A stretch of DNA of 64,000 bases, from NCBI GenBank assembly GCA_021785515.1, contig JAJYEX010000010.1:1-64000 (forward strand). Reading direction: 5' to 3'. This DNA is from Pseudomonadota bacterium. GTDB lineage: Bacteria; Pseudomonadota; Gammaproteobacteria; Acidiferrobacterales; UBA6901. The position numbers were made by a program, and so were the translations under genes. Shown piece by piece: positions 8,649-16,506 of the stretch (position 1 is its first letter; each line of letters begins with the position of its first letter). Under the pieces are notes generated by a model. It saw nothing but the letters and a program-made list of their open reading frames with translations, ran no database searches and was not told where the DNA came from.

Positions 8649-9893
8649 ATGGCCAAGACCGCAATCCACGCTCCGCGCGTACGGAGTACCCCGGGCACCC
8701 GCCGCGAATCCACGGCAAACCTGGGATTCGCAATCTTCGATACCATGATCGGACGCTGTGGCATCGCCTGGAACGATCGCGGTATCGTCGGCATGCACCT
8801 CCCGCAATCCAGAGAATCGGAGTTGCGTGCAGACATTTTCCGGACACATCCCGGCATAGAAGAAGCTGTGCCGCCACGGGCCGTGCAAAAGGCGATAACG
8901 GGGGTTAGCGCTTTGGCGCGTGGCGAAAAAGTCGATCTATCCCATGTCCGCATCGATACGGATTTGGTGTCACCGTTCCATAAGCGCGTTTATGATGCCG
9001 CGCGCCGTATCCCCTGGGGCAAGACATGCTCCTACGGCGAACTTGCGACCATGCTCGATTCACCGCGCGCGGCACGCGCTGTGGGTCAGGCGCTCCGGCG
9101 CAATCCCTACGCTCTGATCGTTCCGTGTCACCGGGTACTGTCAGGAGATGGCAGAATCGGCGGCTTCTCGGCAAACGGCGGTATCGCCACCAAGCTGCGG
9201 CTCCTGACCATCGAGACTGACCGGCCTCGTGCAGGCTCAAAGGCTTCGAGCAGCGGCCGTCCCTTTCCGTTTGATCCCGACCTCGCGATACGACACCTGC
9301 GCCGTTGCGATCCGGTTCTCGCGCGGGTCATCGATGCCGCCGGCCCGTTCCAGCTGCAGCTGAGAAGGACAAGCAGCGTCTTTGCGGCGCTGGCTGAATC
9401 GATTGTCCACCAGAAGCTCTCGGGCAAAGCGGCAATGACCATCTTTGCCCGCCTGTGCGCACTGTTTCCCTACCCCCACGAGGGCATCACCGGCGAGCAG
9501 ATTCTCTCCGTTCCCGACCGAAAGCTCCGCGCCGCAGGGCTGTCGCGGCAGAAAATTCTCTCGCTGCGCGACCTGGCGCGACAGACGACCAGCGGGGCCA
9601 TTCCCGCGCTTGCAGAAATGGAAACGCTCGATAATGACGTGCTCGTACGGACCCTCACGAAGGTTCGGGGCATCGGCAAATGGACGGTGGAAATGCTGCT
9701 CATTTTCCGGCTTGGCCGTCCGGATGTGCTGCCGCTCGATGACTACGGCATACGCCATGGCTTTTCATTGGCCTTCAGGAGGCGCGCGCTGCCGAGCCGC
9801 GCGGAACTAGCCAGACGCGGCGAACTCTGGAAACCCTATCGCAGCGTCGCCAGCTGGTATCTCTGGCGGGCAGTCGACCTCGAACGCGATTGA
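8649..9893 (+). CDS. Fused O6-alkylguanine transferase and AlkA-type glycosylase
   Basis: 414 residues with two repair domains. Residues about 25-185 are an Ogt/MGMT domain: a helix-turn-helix (GKTCSYGELATML), the Arg finger region RAVGQALRRNP, and the active-site PCHRVLSGDG. Residues about 200-414 are a helix-hairpin-helix 3-methyladenine glycosylase: ESIVHQKLSGKAA, the HhH segment VRGIGKWTVEML, and the catalytic Asp in LPLDDYGIRHG. The first domain would transfer alkyl groups from O6-alkylguanine to its own Cys; the second would excise alkylated purines. No strong ribosome binding site precedes the ATG, so the start is provisional. Confidence 0.9.
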   Translation: MAKTAIHAPRVRSTPGTRRESTANLGFAIFDTMIGRCGIAWNDRGIVGMHLPQSRESELRADIFRTHPGIEEAVPPRAVQKAITGVSALARGEKVDLSHVRIDTDLVSPFHKRVYDAARRIPWGKTCSYGELATMLDSPRAARAVGQALRRNPYALIVPCHRVLSGDGRIGGFSANGGIATKLRLLTIETDRPRAGSKASSSGRPFPFDPDLAIRHLRRCDPVLARVIDAAGPFQLQLRRTSSVFAALAESIVHQKLSGKAAMTIFARLCALFPYPHEGITGEQILSVPDRKLRAAGLSRQKILSLRDLARQTTSGAIPALAEMETLDNDVLVRTLTKVRGIGKWTVEMLLIFRLGRPDVLPLDDYGIRHGFSLAFRRRALPSRAELARRGELWKPYRSVASWYLWRAVDLERD

Positions 9894-9925
9894 GGTAGCT
9901 GTGTGGGCCGCCGTGGCAGCCCCGA

Positions 9926-10720
9926 TCAGCGGCCCGAAACCGAGCCCGCAGCCGGCATCAGCGCCAGAATGGCCTCCATCAGGCGTTGATCGCTTACCCG
10001 CGTACCCTGATCGAAGATCTTCCGGATGCGGCCCTTGCCGTCGACGATTTCAATGGTGTCGTTGTGAATGATGTCATAGCGTGGCTTGGCCCGTTCGGCG
10101 AGCGGGTTGGGCAATGCGAGTTCCAGATGCCCTGGCGTTCCTGACACCGCCCCCTGGCTGTCGCGCCGCCGTGGTACGCGCTCGAATGCAACATGGAAGC
10201 CCTGCTGCACGACGCGCTGAATTTCCGCCACGCTGCCTGTCAGGTACTGCAGACCACGGGTCTTCGGATCCCAACCATACTGCCGGAGGAAGACCCGCAT
10301 ATCCGCTGCACCCGTCTCCCAGGGGTTCACATTGAACACGACAAATACCACCTTCCGGTCCAGGCCAGAAGCGTGCAATTTGGCTGCAAAGTTGGCCAGG
10401 TTCACGGCGATCAGCGGGCAAAAGTCGCTGCAGTAGGGGTCAAGAAACGTGACGATCTGAATCTTGCCTTTGAAAGACCTCGAATTGACTTTCTGCCCGA
10501 GCTGGTTGATCAGGTCGTAGCGGGGTGCCCGCCCGAAAACCGGAAGTTGCGCCCTGCCCGGCGCAGATGATCCCTTGCCCCACCCCAGCAGGAAACCGCC
10601 CACGCCCGCGATAACGGCCACCACCAAAAGCATAAGGGCGAAAAACCCTGGGCCCGGCAGGGGTCGACGCGTCCCTTTTCCACGGTCCACCTCAGTTCCG
10701 GTGTTCTTGCCGATTGTCAT
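9926..10720 (-). CDS. SCO1/SenC-family copper chaperone
   Basis: 264 residues. One transmembrane segment (about residues 25-47, ALMLLVVAVIAGVGGFLLGW) anchors a periplasmic thioredoxin-like domain. The copper motif CxxxC appears as YCSDFCPLI, and a downstream His in VQQGFHVAF is at the expected third-ligand position. SCO proteins deliver copper to the CuA site of cytochrome c oxidase. No cytochrome oxidase genes are nearby. It converges with the repair-fusion gene, with 32 bp between stops. Confidence 0.85.
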   Translation of the reverse strand: MTIGKNTGTEVDRGKGTRRPLPGPGFFALMLLVVAVIAGVGGFLLGWGKGSSAPGRAQLPVFGRAPRYDLINQLGQKVNSRSFKGKIQIVTFLDPYCSDFCPLIAVNLANFAAKLHASGLDRKVVFVVFNVNPWETGAADMRVFLRQYGWDPKTRGLQYLTGSVAEIQRVVQQGFHVAFERVPRRRDSQGAVSGTPGHLELALPNPLAERAKPRYDIIHNDTIEIVDGKGRIRKIFDQGTRVSDQRLMEAILALMPAAGSVSGR

Positions 10721-11890
10721 AGGTCTGTTCGCACAGCGCTCAGTCGCGGGGTCGACATCACGGTCGATTATAGGGTTTGCCGTGGGCTGGGGACAGCAGC
10801 AACCCCCAGCGGCTCAGGGCTGGCCGCCCTGGCGCCTGGGTGCAATCATCCATCCGCCCGCAGCGCTTTCGCCCCACCCATCAACCCGGACTGCGGATAT
10901 CGCGACAAGGACCACATCTGTGGGTCAGCGTCCAATATCCTCTTTTTTCCTGACATTCGGCAGGCAACACGGGACAGAATACGGCGCCTTTCCTCACAAA
11001 CCGGGCGTCGCAATCTCGGGACGTCGATCTCGGGAATTGCGATCCACATCGGGACACAGAACCGCCCAGGTCTCTAGCCGTCGGGTAATCATATTCCCGG
11101 ACACAGAACGTGCATGGACAGCCCGCGAGACCAAGGTTCGGTATCAATCCGCGGCAGGACGATCCGCAGCCCCGCAGGAGCACACAGGCGGGATACCACT
11201 GCATCAAATTTGGCAAACGCGCTCAACCCGGGGTTAGGACAATGCCATTCAATGCCCGCTTCGCACAGGTAGCGGGTACCGGTGTTCGGTGACATTTGTC
11301 ACTGAACACCCTGCCCTGGATTCAGGTCCGACAAGCGGCCAGGCTGCTGTGCATCGATGCTGCTATCCACCCGTTCCCGGGTTGAATGCCGCCTCTGCCT
11401 CCACCATACTGGAAGAGAGAGAACTTCATGCGGAATCAGCGCGGCGCACATCGCAGAAGTCGGGGGATGGACCATCGACAACTATGCGGGCGTCTCCATT
11501 GTGATCACCGCGGGGCGGATCGGCGGCAGCTGCGTGTCTGCCTGATAAAAAAGAGCTCAAGATAACGTACGATACAGACTGCATCGGACCGACGGCAGAC
11601 CCCTGATGATATGGAACCTCTAGTGGACGGACCAGCGGCTACCGATCACGCCTCCAGTCCCGTTACTGCGTTCCGGACAGACCAACAAAATCAGGACCCG
11701 ACATAACATGCGGGATAATCCTGTAGCGGCCCAACCGGCCCGCACAGGCGCACTCGCGGACGATCCGCCACCATAGACGGGACCTGTATGGGGCTTCTTA
11801 AACTAGCTGACTCTGTACCAAGGAGATACCACGATCGCATGGTCGGCACGGTTTCTGCAGACCGAAATATGTGGTCAGGGACACGCATGG
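10721..11890. other. 1.2 kb non-coding region with a long hairpin
   Basis: No gene recognised on either strand; the open frames present have no family pattern. The most structured element is the hairpin at 11281-11310. The right part should contain the promoter of the PAS-GGDEF-EAL gene. Confidence 0.4.
11281..11310. repeat. 13-base inverted repeat in a non-coding region
   Basis: Stem 11281-11293 pairs with 11298-11310 with a single G-U type mismatch and a four-base loop. There is no T-run, so a simple terminator is unlikely. It could be an operator or part of a small RNA. Confidence 0.5.
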
Positions 11891-14554
11891 TTGTCGACCC
11901 CTGCTCGCCCCGATTTTTTTGAGACGGTACGTACAATAATGACTGCTGGCATCCAGCCATTTGAGGGTTCTATGGGGATTCCGCCTGTACCGGAAGAACC
12001 GACCGTACAGCCGACCGGTGATCCGGCAAGCCGCGACGTCGCGTTTTTTCTTGAACTCTGCAATGACGCTGTCCTGGTTCTGGACGAAAACGGCATCATC
12101 ACGGCAGTGAATGCGCAAGCCGGGCAGATCTTCGGCTGTTTCAGCGAGGAACTTCTGCACACCGCCTTCCGGAGTCTGCGGACGGCAGACAACATAAAGC
12201 CGCTCCCCTACGTTACCCGTCCCGACAATCTCATTTACGAAGCCGGCTTCCTGCGCCGGAATGGAACGGAATTCCAGGCCGACGTCAGTTTAAGCACAAT
12301 CGTCGAGAACGACCGTAAATTCTACGTAAGCGTGCTGCGTGATCTCAGCCCGCGGGAGGAATCCCAGCGGCAGCAGCGTCTCGCTACCGCGGTGTTCGAA
12401 AACAGCCTGCAAGGCATCATGATCACGGATCCCGACGGCCGAGTCCTTGCGGTCAACCGGGCGTTCGAACAGATCACCGGATTTGATGTCTCCGACGTGA
12501 TCAATCAGGTACCGAACCTTCTTCAATCCGATCTTCAATCGCCCGACCTTTATGTATCCATGCGGCAGCACATTGCAGATCACGGGCGCTGGCAGGGCGA
12601 AATCCGCGGTCAGCGCAAGAATGGTGGCGGATACACAGCCTGGTTGAGTATCAGCGCAATTCGCGATGAACGTGGCAGAATTACGCATCAGGTCGGCGTG
12701 TTCTCCGATATCAGTGAGCTCAAACAAACCGAGGAAAAGCTCAAGCGCCTGACCAGCCTCTACTCGGCACTCAGCGAAATCAACCAGATTATCGCCCGTC
12801 GTCCCGACCAGAATGAGCTGTTTGCAAAGACATGCCAGCTGGCGGTGGACTACGGTCAGCTCAACTTGGCATGGATCGGGGTGCTCGACAAGAACACCGG
12901 ACGCGTGAGTCCCGAGGCTGCATATGGGAAGGACGAGGACCATGTCCGGCGCCTGAGCATATCAATCGATCCGGACGTTCCAAGCGGCCGTTCGGCAGCC
13001 AGCAGGGCCATCCGCACCGGTGAGTACGTCGTATCGAGCACGACATTGCACGAGACCGCCGGGCCCGATCGACTTGATTTCCCGGACCGTATCGGTCTGA
13101 GCGCTGCGGCCGCATTTCCTCTGCGGCGAGCCGGCCTGGTATTCGGCGCTTTGACTGTTTACGCAGCAGAGGAAGGCTTCTTCGATGAGGAGCTTACCTT
13201 CCTTTTGCGACGCATGGCCGACGACATTTCCTTTGCACTGGACAGCTTCGACCAGGAGGAACGGCGACGCGCTGTGGAGACGCACATAGCCTACCTAGCC
13301 AGACACGATACGCTGACCGGCCTGCACAGACGCTCGGCATTGGAAGAGGCTCTGGGGCACAAGCACGCGGAGGCGGAGCGTCGCGGACAATCCTACAGCA
13401 TCGCACTTATCGACATCGATCACTTCAAGGTCATAAACGATAGTTACGGTCACGCCATTGGCGACGAGGTCCTGGTTCAGATTGCGGAGCTGCTGAGGAC
13501 ATCCTGCCGTTCCATGGACTGGGTGGGCAGGTGGGGTGGGGAAGAATTTCTGTGCCTGATACCTGATTCCGACTCCGGCGTGGCCATGCAGAGCATGGAA
13601 CGGTTACGGGAACGTATCAGCTCGTCATCATTTGACGTGGCGGATCGCTCCCTGCGCGTGACCATCAGCGTGGGCGTGGCCAGCTTCCCCAAAGACGGCG
13701 ACTCCGTGTCTGATCTGCTGGTCAAGGTCGATGCCGCTCTCTACCGGGCTAAACAGCATGGAGGAGACCGGCTTGAGCAGGCCGAGCGGAACCCGGGGAT
13801 CTTTCTGATCGGCGGCCAGATTGAGGAGGCGCTGAAAGAACACCGCATTCTGCCTGCCTATCAGCCGATCGTTGCGCTGTCGAATGAAGAAATTGTGGCC
13901 GACGAAGCGCTGGCGCGGCTGAGACTCGAGGATGGAGAGTTTCTCGAGGCCAACCGCTTTGTGAATGCCGCTGGCCATCTGCACCAGCTGCACCGGATTG
14001 ACGACGTGGTCATCCGGCAGGCCATGAATCGCTGCATCGGGCGTATACAGAACGGAAACTACACCCATCTGCATTTCGTCAATGCCTCGGCAGGACTGCT
14101 GGCACATCCAGATCGGGTTGCCGGTTTGCTGACCCATGTCAAAGCGCTTTACGAGAACCAGCACCTGCCCATGGGTTGCGCAAAATCCATTGTTGTGGAG
14201 ATCACCGAACGAGCAATGCTTGAGGACCGCAAGGCGGTGCTGCGCAGCCTGCAGCCACTGGTGGAATTTGGATTCAGGATTGCGCTGGACGACTTTGGCA
14301 GCGGCTATTCCTCATTTCTTTACCTGTCGGAGTTTCCGGTGTCATTTTTGAAGCTGGAACAGCATTTCGTGAACCGCGTTACAAAGGATCCCCGGACTGC
14401 GGTCATGGTCAAGGGGATTGCATCGCTCGCGCGGGACCTCGGGCTCACGACAATTGCAGAAGGCATTGAAGACCCGGATACGGCAGCAATGCTGCGGGAT
14501 CTTGGCGTTGACTGGGGGCAGGGCTACTACTTTGGCCGCCCGCAGATCGAGTAG
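11891..14554 (+). CDS. PAS-PAS-GAF-GGDEF-EAL c-di-GMP signalling protein
   Basis: Up to 887 residues. PAS domains at about 45-150 and 165-290, GAF at about 295-455, GGDEF at about 470-630, EAL at about 640-887. The cyclase site is intact (RWGGEEF near 547), with an upstream inhibitory-site RxxD (CRSMD). The EAL domain has DEALARL near 671, EITERAML, and DDFGSGYSS near 800; the later KID motif reads KLE, so phosphodiesterase activity is uncertain. No transmembrane segment is evident. The first codon used here is TTG; an ATG 48 bp later (11939) is a plausible alternative. Confidence 0.9.
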   Translation: MSTPARPDFFETVRTIMTAGIQPFEGSMGIPPVPEEPTVQPTGDPASRDVAFFLELCNDAVLVLDENGIITAVNAQAGQIFGCFSEELLHTAFRSLRTADNIKPLPYVTRPDNLIYEAGFLRRNGTEFQADVSLSTIVENDRKFYVSVLRDLSPREESQRQQRLATAVFENSLQGIMITDPDGRVLAVNRAFEQITGFDVSDVINQVPNLLQSDLQSPDLYVSMRQHIADHGRWQGEIRGQRKNGGGYTAWLSISAIRDERGRITHQVGVFSDISELKQTEEKLKRLTSLYSALSEINQIIARRPDQNELFAKTCQLAVDYGQLNLAWIGVLDKNTGRVSPEAAYGKDEDHVRRLSISIDPDVPSGRSAASRAIRTGEYVVSSTTLHETAGPDRLDFPDRIGLSAAAAFPLRRAGLVFGALTVYAAEEGFFDEELTFLLRRMADDISFALDSFDQEERRRAVETHIAYLARHDTLTGLHRRSALEEALGHKHAEAERRGQSYSIALIDIDHFKVINDSYGHAIGDEVLVQIAELLRTSCRSMDWVGRWGGEEFLCLIPDSDSGVAMQSMERLRERISSSSFDVADRSLRVTISVGVASFPKDGDSVSDLLVKVDAALYRAKQHGGDRLEQAERNPGIFLIGGQIEEALKEHRILPAYQPIVALSNEEIVADEALARLRLEDGEFLEANRFVNAAGHLHQLHRIDDVVIRQAMNRCIGRIQNGNYTHLHFVNASAGLLAHPDRVAGLLTHVKALYENQHLPMGCAKSIVVEITERAMLEDRKAVLRSLQPLVEFGFRIALDDFGSGYSSFLYLSEFPVSFLKLEQHFVNRVTKDPRTAVMVKGIASLARDLGLTTIAEGIEDPDTAAMLRDLGVDWGQGYYFGRPQIE

Positions 14555-14807
14555 CCGGCCGTAGGGGTGGTTGACGCTGGATCTGCGCCCACACGGCAGT
14601 CGACACGGGCCGAGGTTTTGCAGACCAGGCGCTGCCTTGGACAAACGTTATCTCAAGCCGGCCAAACGAACGCCGTGACCCGGTGGCAGGCGGGAGGGGG
14701 CGTGCCCTGCCCCAACCTTCTCTTTGCCAGGCCGGGCAACGTCCAACACCCCGATCCCGGAAAGCCACAGGCAAGGGCAATGGCGCGACGCTACGCCGTC
14801 AAGGCGC

Positions 14808-15093
14808 CCGTATGTGCGCCGGCCCTCGATAAACGCGACGGGACGTCCAAGTCTCCCTCGCGCACTCGGTCTCGGCGCACTCTTTGTGCCTGCGCATGCG
14901 CTTCGGCACTGCCGCGGCCGCCCTGCTGCGGCGAGCGGCACGCATTTCCGATGCGCGCCAAAGCGCTCGCCTGCACAATGGCTGGACGGCATTTCGGTTG
15001 TCCTTGCAGGTGGCCTTTGGCCACCCGCCCGGACCCTACGCCTCCCGCGGACTACGCGCCCTCGCTTCGCTTTCCATGGCGCGCAGCGAATGA
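14808..15093 (+). repeat. Dispersed repeat, copy 1
   Basis: About 286 bp nearly identical to 60565-60846 in the same orientation. The first 90 or so bases are identical; the middle has scattered changes and small indels; the last 100 have only a few substitutions. Both copies keep a hairpin with arms GGTGGCC and GGCCACC and end at the same GAATGA. Open frames across it on either strand are not convincing proteins. No terminal repeats or target duplication are obvious. Confidence 0.85.
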
Positions 15094-15436
15094 CTGGCGC
15101 CCCATTAAGCAGATCATCCCGGACACCACAAAATTGGAGTGTCATCCCGCGTGATCAGATGGCAAACAGGCAATCCGGATAACCCTCAATAGTTACTCGA
15201 AGTATGGCCACCGTCGGCGTTAAACGGATAAGAGCCAGGCTGCTATAGGCCACCACGTCGCAACACCCTGAAAGAACACTGTTTCTTGCCGACTCAGGGG
15301 CGCTTCCCATAGGCTTCGGCGTTGCGAATTTCCGTATCGGTGAGCTTTTTGGGGGCAACTTCTCGGTGGGCGTGGCCGGTTGTCCCTGCTGGCCCTGGCT
15401 TTCAAGGGATGTGAGTCCGTTTTGGGACGAAAACGG
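15094..15436. other. Non-coding stretch between repeat copy 1 and the tRNA-Cys terminator
   Basis: No gene seen. A long open frame on the minus strand crosses the antisense of tRNA-Cys and is an artefact. Confidence 0.4.
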
Positions 15437-15462
15437 CAAAAAACCCGCACTTAGGCGGGTTC
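15437..15462 (-). terminator. Terminator of the pgsA-tRNA transcription unit
   Basis: On the minus strand AACCCGC and GCGGGTT form a stem with a six-base loop followed by six T. It lies 35 bp after tRNA-Cys. Confidence 0.85.
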
Positions 15463-15496
15463 TGTGGACGCCAATCGACGTCGTAAAACAAGGTAA

Positions 15497-15570
15497 TGGA
15501 GGCTGGGGTCGGAATCGAACCGGCGTCCACGGCTTTGCAGGCCGCTGCATAACCACTCTGCCACCCAGCC
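15497..15570 (-). tRNA. tRNA-Cys (anticodon GCA)
   Basis: 74 nt with encoded CCA. The acceptor stem begins GGCTGGG, the anticodon loop contains GCA between GGCCT and AAGCC, and the T-loop is GTTCGAT. It follows tRNA-Gly and pgsA on the same strand, as in E. coli. Confidence 0.95.
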
Positions 15571-15619
15571 GGGAACACCTAGAGAACCCAGGAGAAAACC
15601 CTCTCCCGGTCGCGAATTA

Positions 15620-15694
15620 TGGAGCGGGAAACGAGATTCGAACTCGCGACCCCAACCTTGGCAAGGTTGTGCTCTACCACTGAGCTATTCCCGC
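15620..15694 (-). tRNA. tRNA-Gly (anticodon GCC)
   Basis: 75 nt. The acceptor stem begins GCGGGAA, the anticodon GCC is in the loop CTTGCCAAG, the T-loop is GTTCGAA, and CCA is encoded. It lies between pgsA and tRNA-Cys. Confidence 0.95.
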
Positions 15695-15803
15695 ATATCC
15701 GGCAGCCGCCCCCCTCCCCGACAGCCCGGAGCCGGCGGCAAGGGTGGGTATTGTAAACGTGGTCACTGGCCTGTCAAGCCGGCCCGAATGCGGCCGGCCG
15801 CCT

Positions 15804-16394
15804 TCAGCGCCCGTCCACGCTGCGGGAGAGGGTGGGCCAGGCCGCCTTGAGATAGACCACCATGGACCACAGGGTAAGCGCCGCGGCCAGGTACAACAGC
15901 AATTCCCCGATCAGGAAGACGGGGGCGCCCCACAGAGGCTGACGATAGATCATGAAGGGAATCGCCACCATCTGGCCAATGGTCTTCAGCTTGCCGACAA
16001 TCGAGACCGCAACCCGGGCCCTGCGGCCCAGCTCGGCCATCCACTCACGCAGCGCCGATACCGTGATCTCCCGGCCAATGATGATGATCACCACCAACGT
16101 GAACAGCCTGACGCTGATCACCTGCGCCTGGATCCGCGGATCCGTGGCCAGCAGCACCAGCGCACTCACGACCATCAGTTTATCGGCAACCGGATCGAGA
16201 AAGGCGCCAAACGCGGACATCTGGTTGAGGCGACGGGCCAGATAGCCGTCCAGCCAGTCCGTAAGCGCAGCCAGTATAAACAGTACCGTGGCCACCGGCC
16301 GCGCCCAGGAATACGGCAGATAGTAGGCAAGGATGAACACCGGAATCAACACAATCCGCAGGAGCGTCAAGACATTTGGGGTATTCCAGCGCAA
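15804..16394 (-). CDS. pgsA: CDP-diacylglycerol-glycerol-3-phosphate phosphatidyltransferase
   Basis: 196 residues, multi-pass membrane enzyme. It makes phosphatidylglycerophosphate, the committed step to phosphatidylglycerol and cardiolipin. The CDP-alcohol transferase signature is complete: DWLDGYLARRLNQMSAFGAF then DPVADKL. Hydrophobic segments at about 8-30, 33-50, 78-100, 120-150 and 155-180. The first codon is TTG in a context close to the usual MxxNxPNxLTLxRI start. It sits downstream of uvrC, as in many gammaproteobacteria. Confidence 0.95.
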   Translation of the reverse strand: MRWNTPNVLTLLRIVLIPVFILAYYLPYSWARPVATVLFILAALTDWLDGYLARRLNQMSAFGAFLDPVADKLMVVSALVLLATDPRIQAQVISVRLFTLVVIIIIGREITVSALREWMAELGRRARVAVSIVGKLKTIGQMVAIPFMIYRQPLWGAPVFLIGELLLYLAAALTLWSMVVYLKAAWPTLSRSVDGR

Positions 16395-16506
16395 CGTACA
16401 GGTCCCTGGCTAGCAGAGGAGCATCATCGGGCACTGCACCTGCCGACCGGATGGCAGGCCAGCGGGTGTTGCACGACAGCGACTGCGACGGTATCTCGGT
16501 ACACCA

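Noticed and set aside
10575-11237. 220-codon plus-strand ORF between the SCO and GGDEF genes
   Set aside because: Begins antisense to the SCO gene and has no recognisable motif or ribosome binding site.
15155-15556. 133-codon minus-strand ORF left of tRNA-Cys
   Set aside because: The N-terminal part is translated tRNA-Cys and the rest has no family features; the terminator lies inside it.
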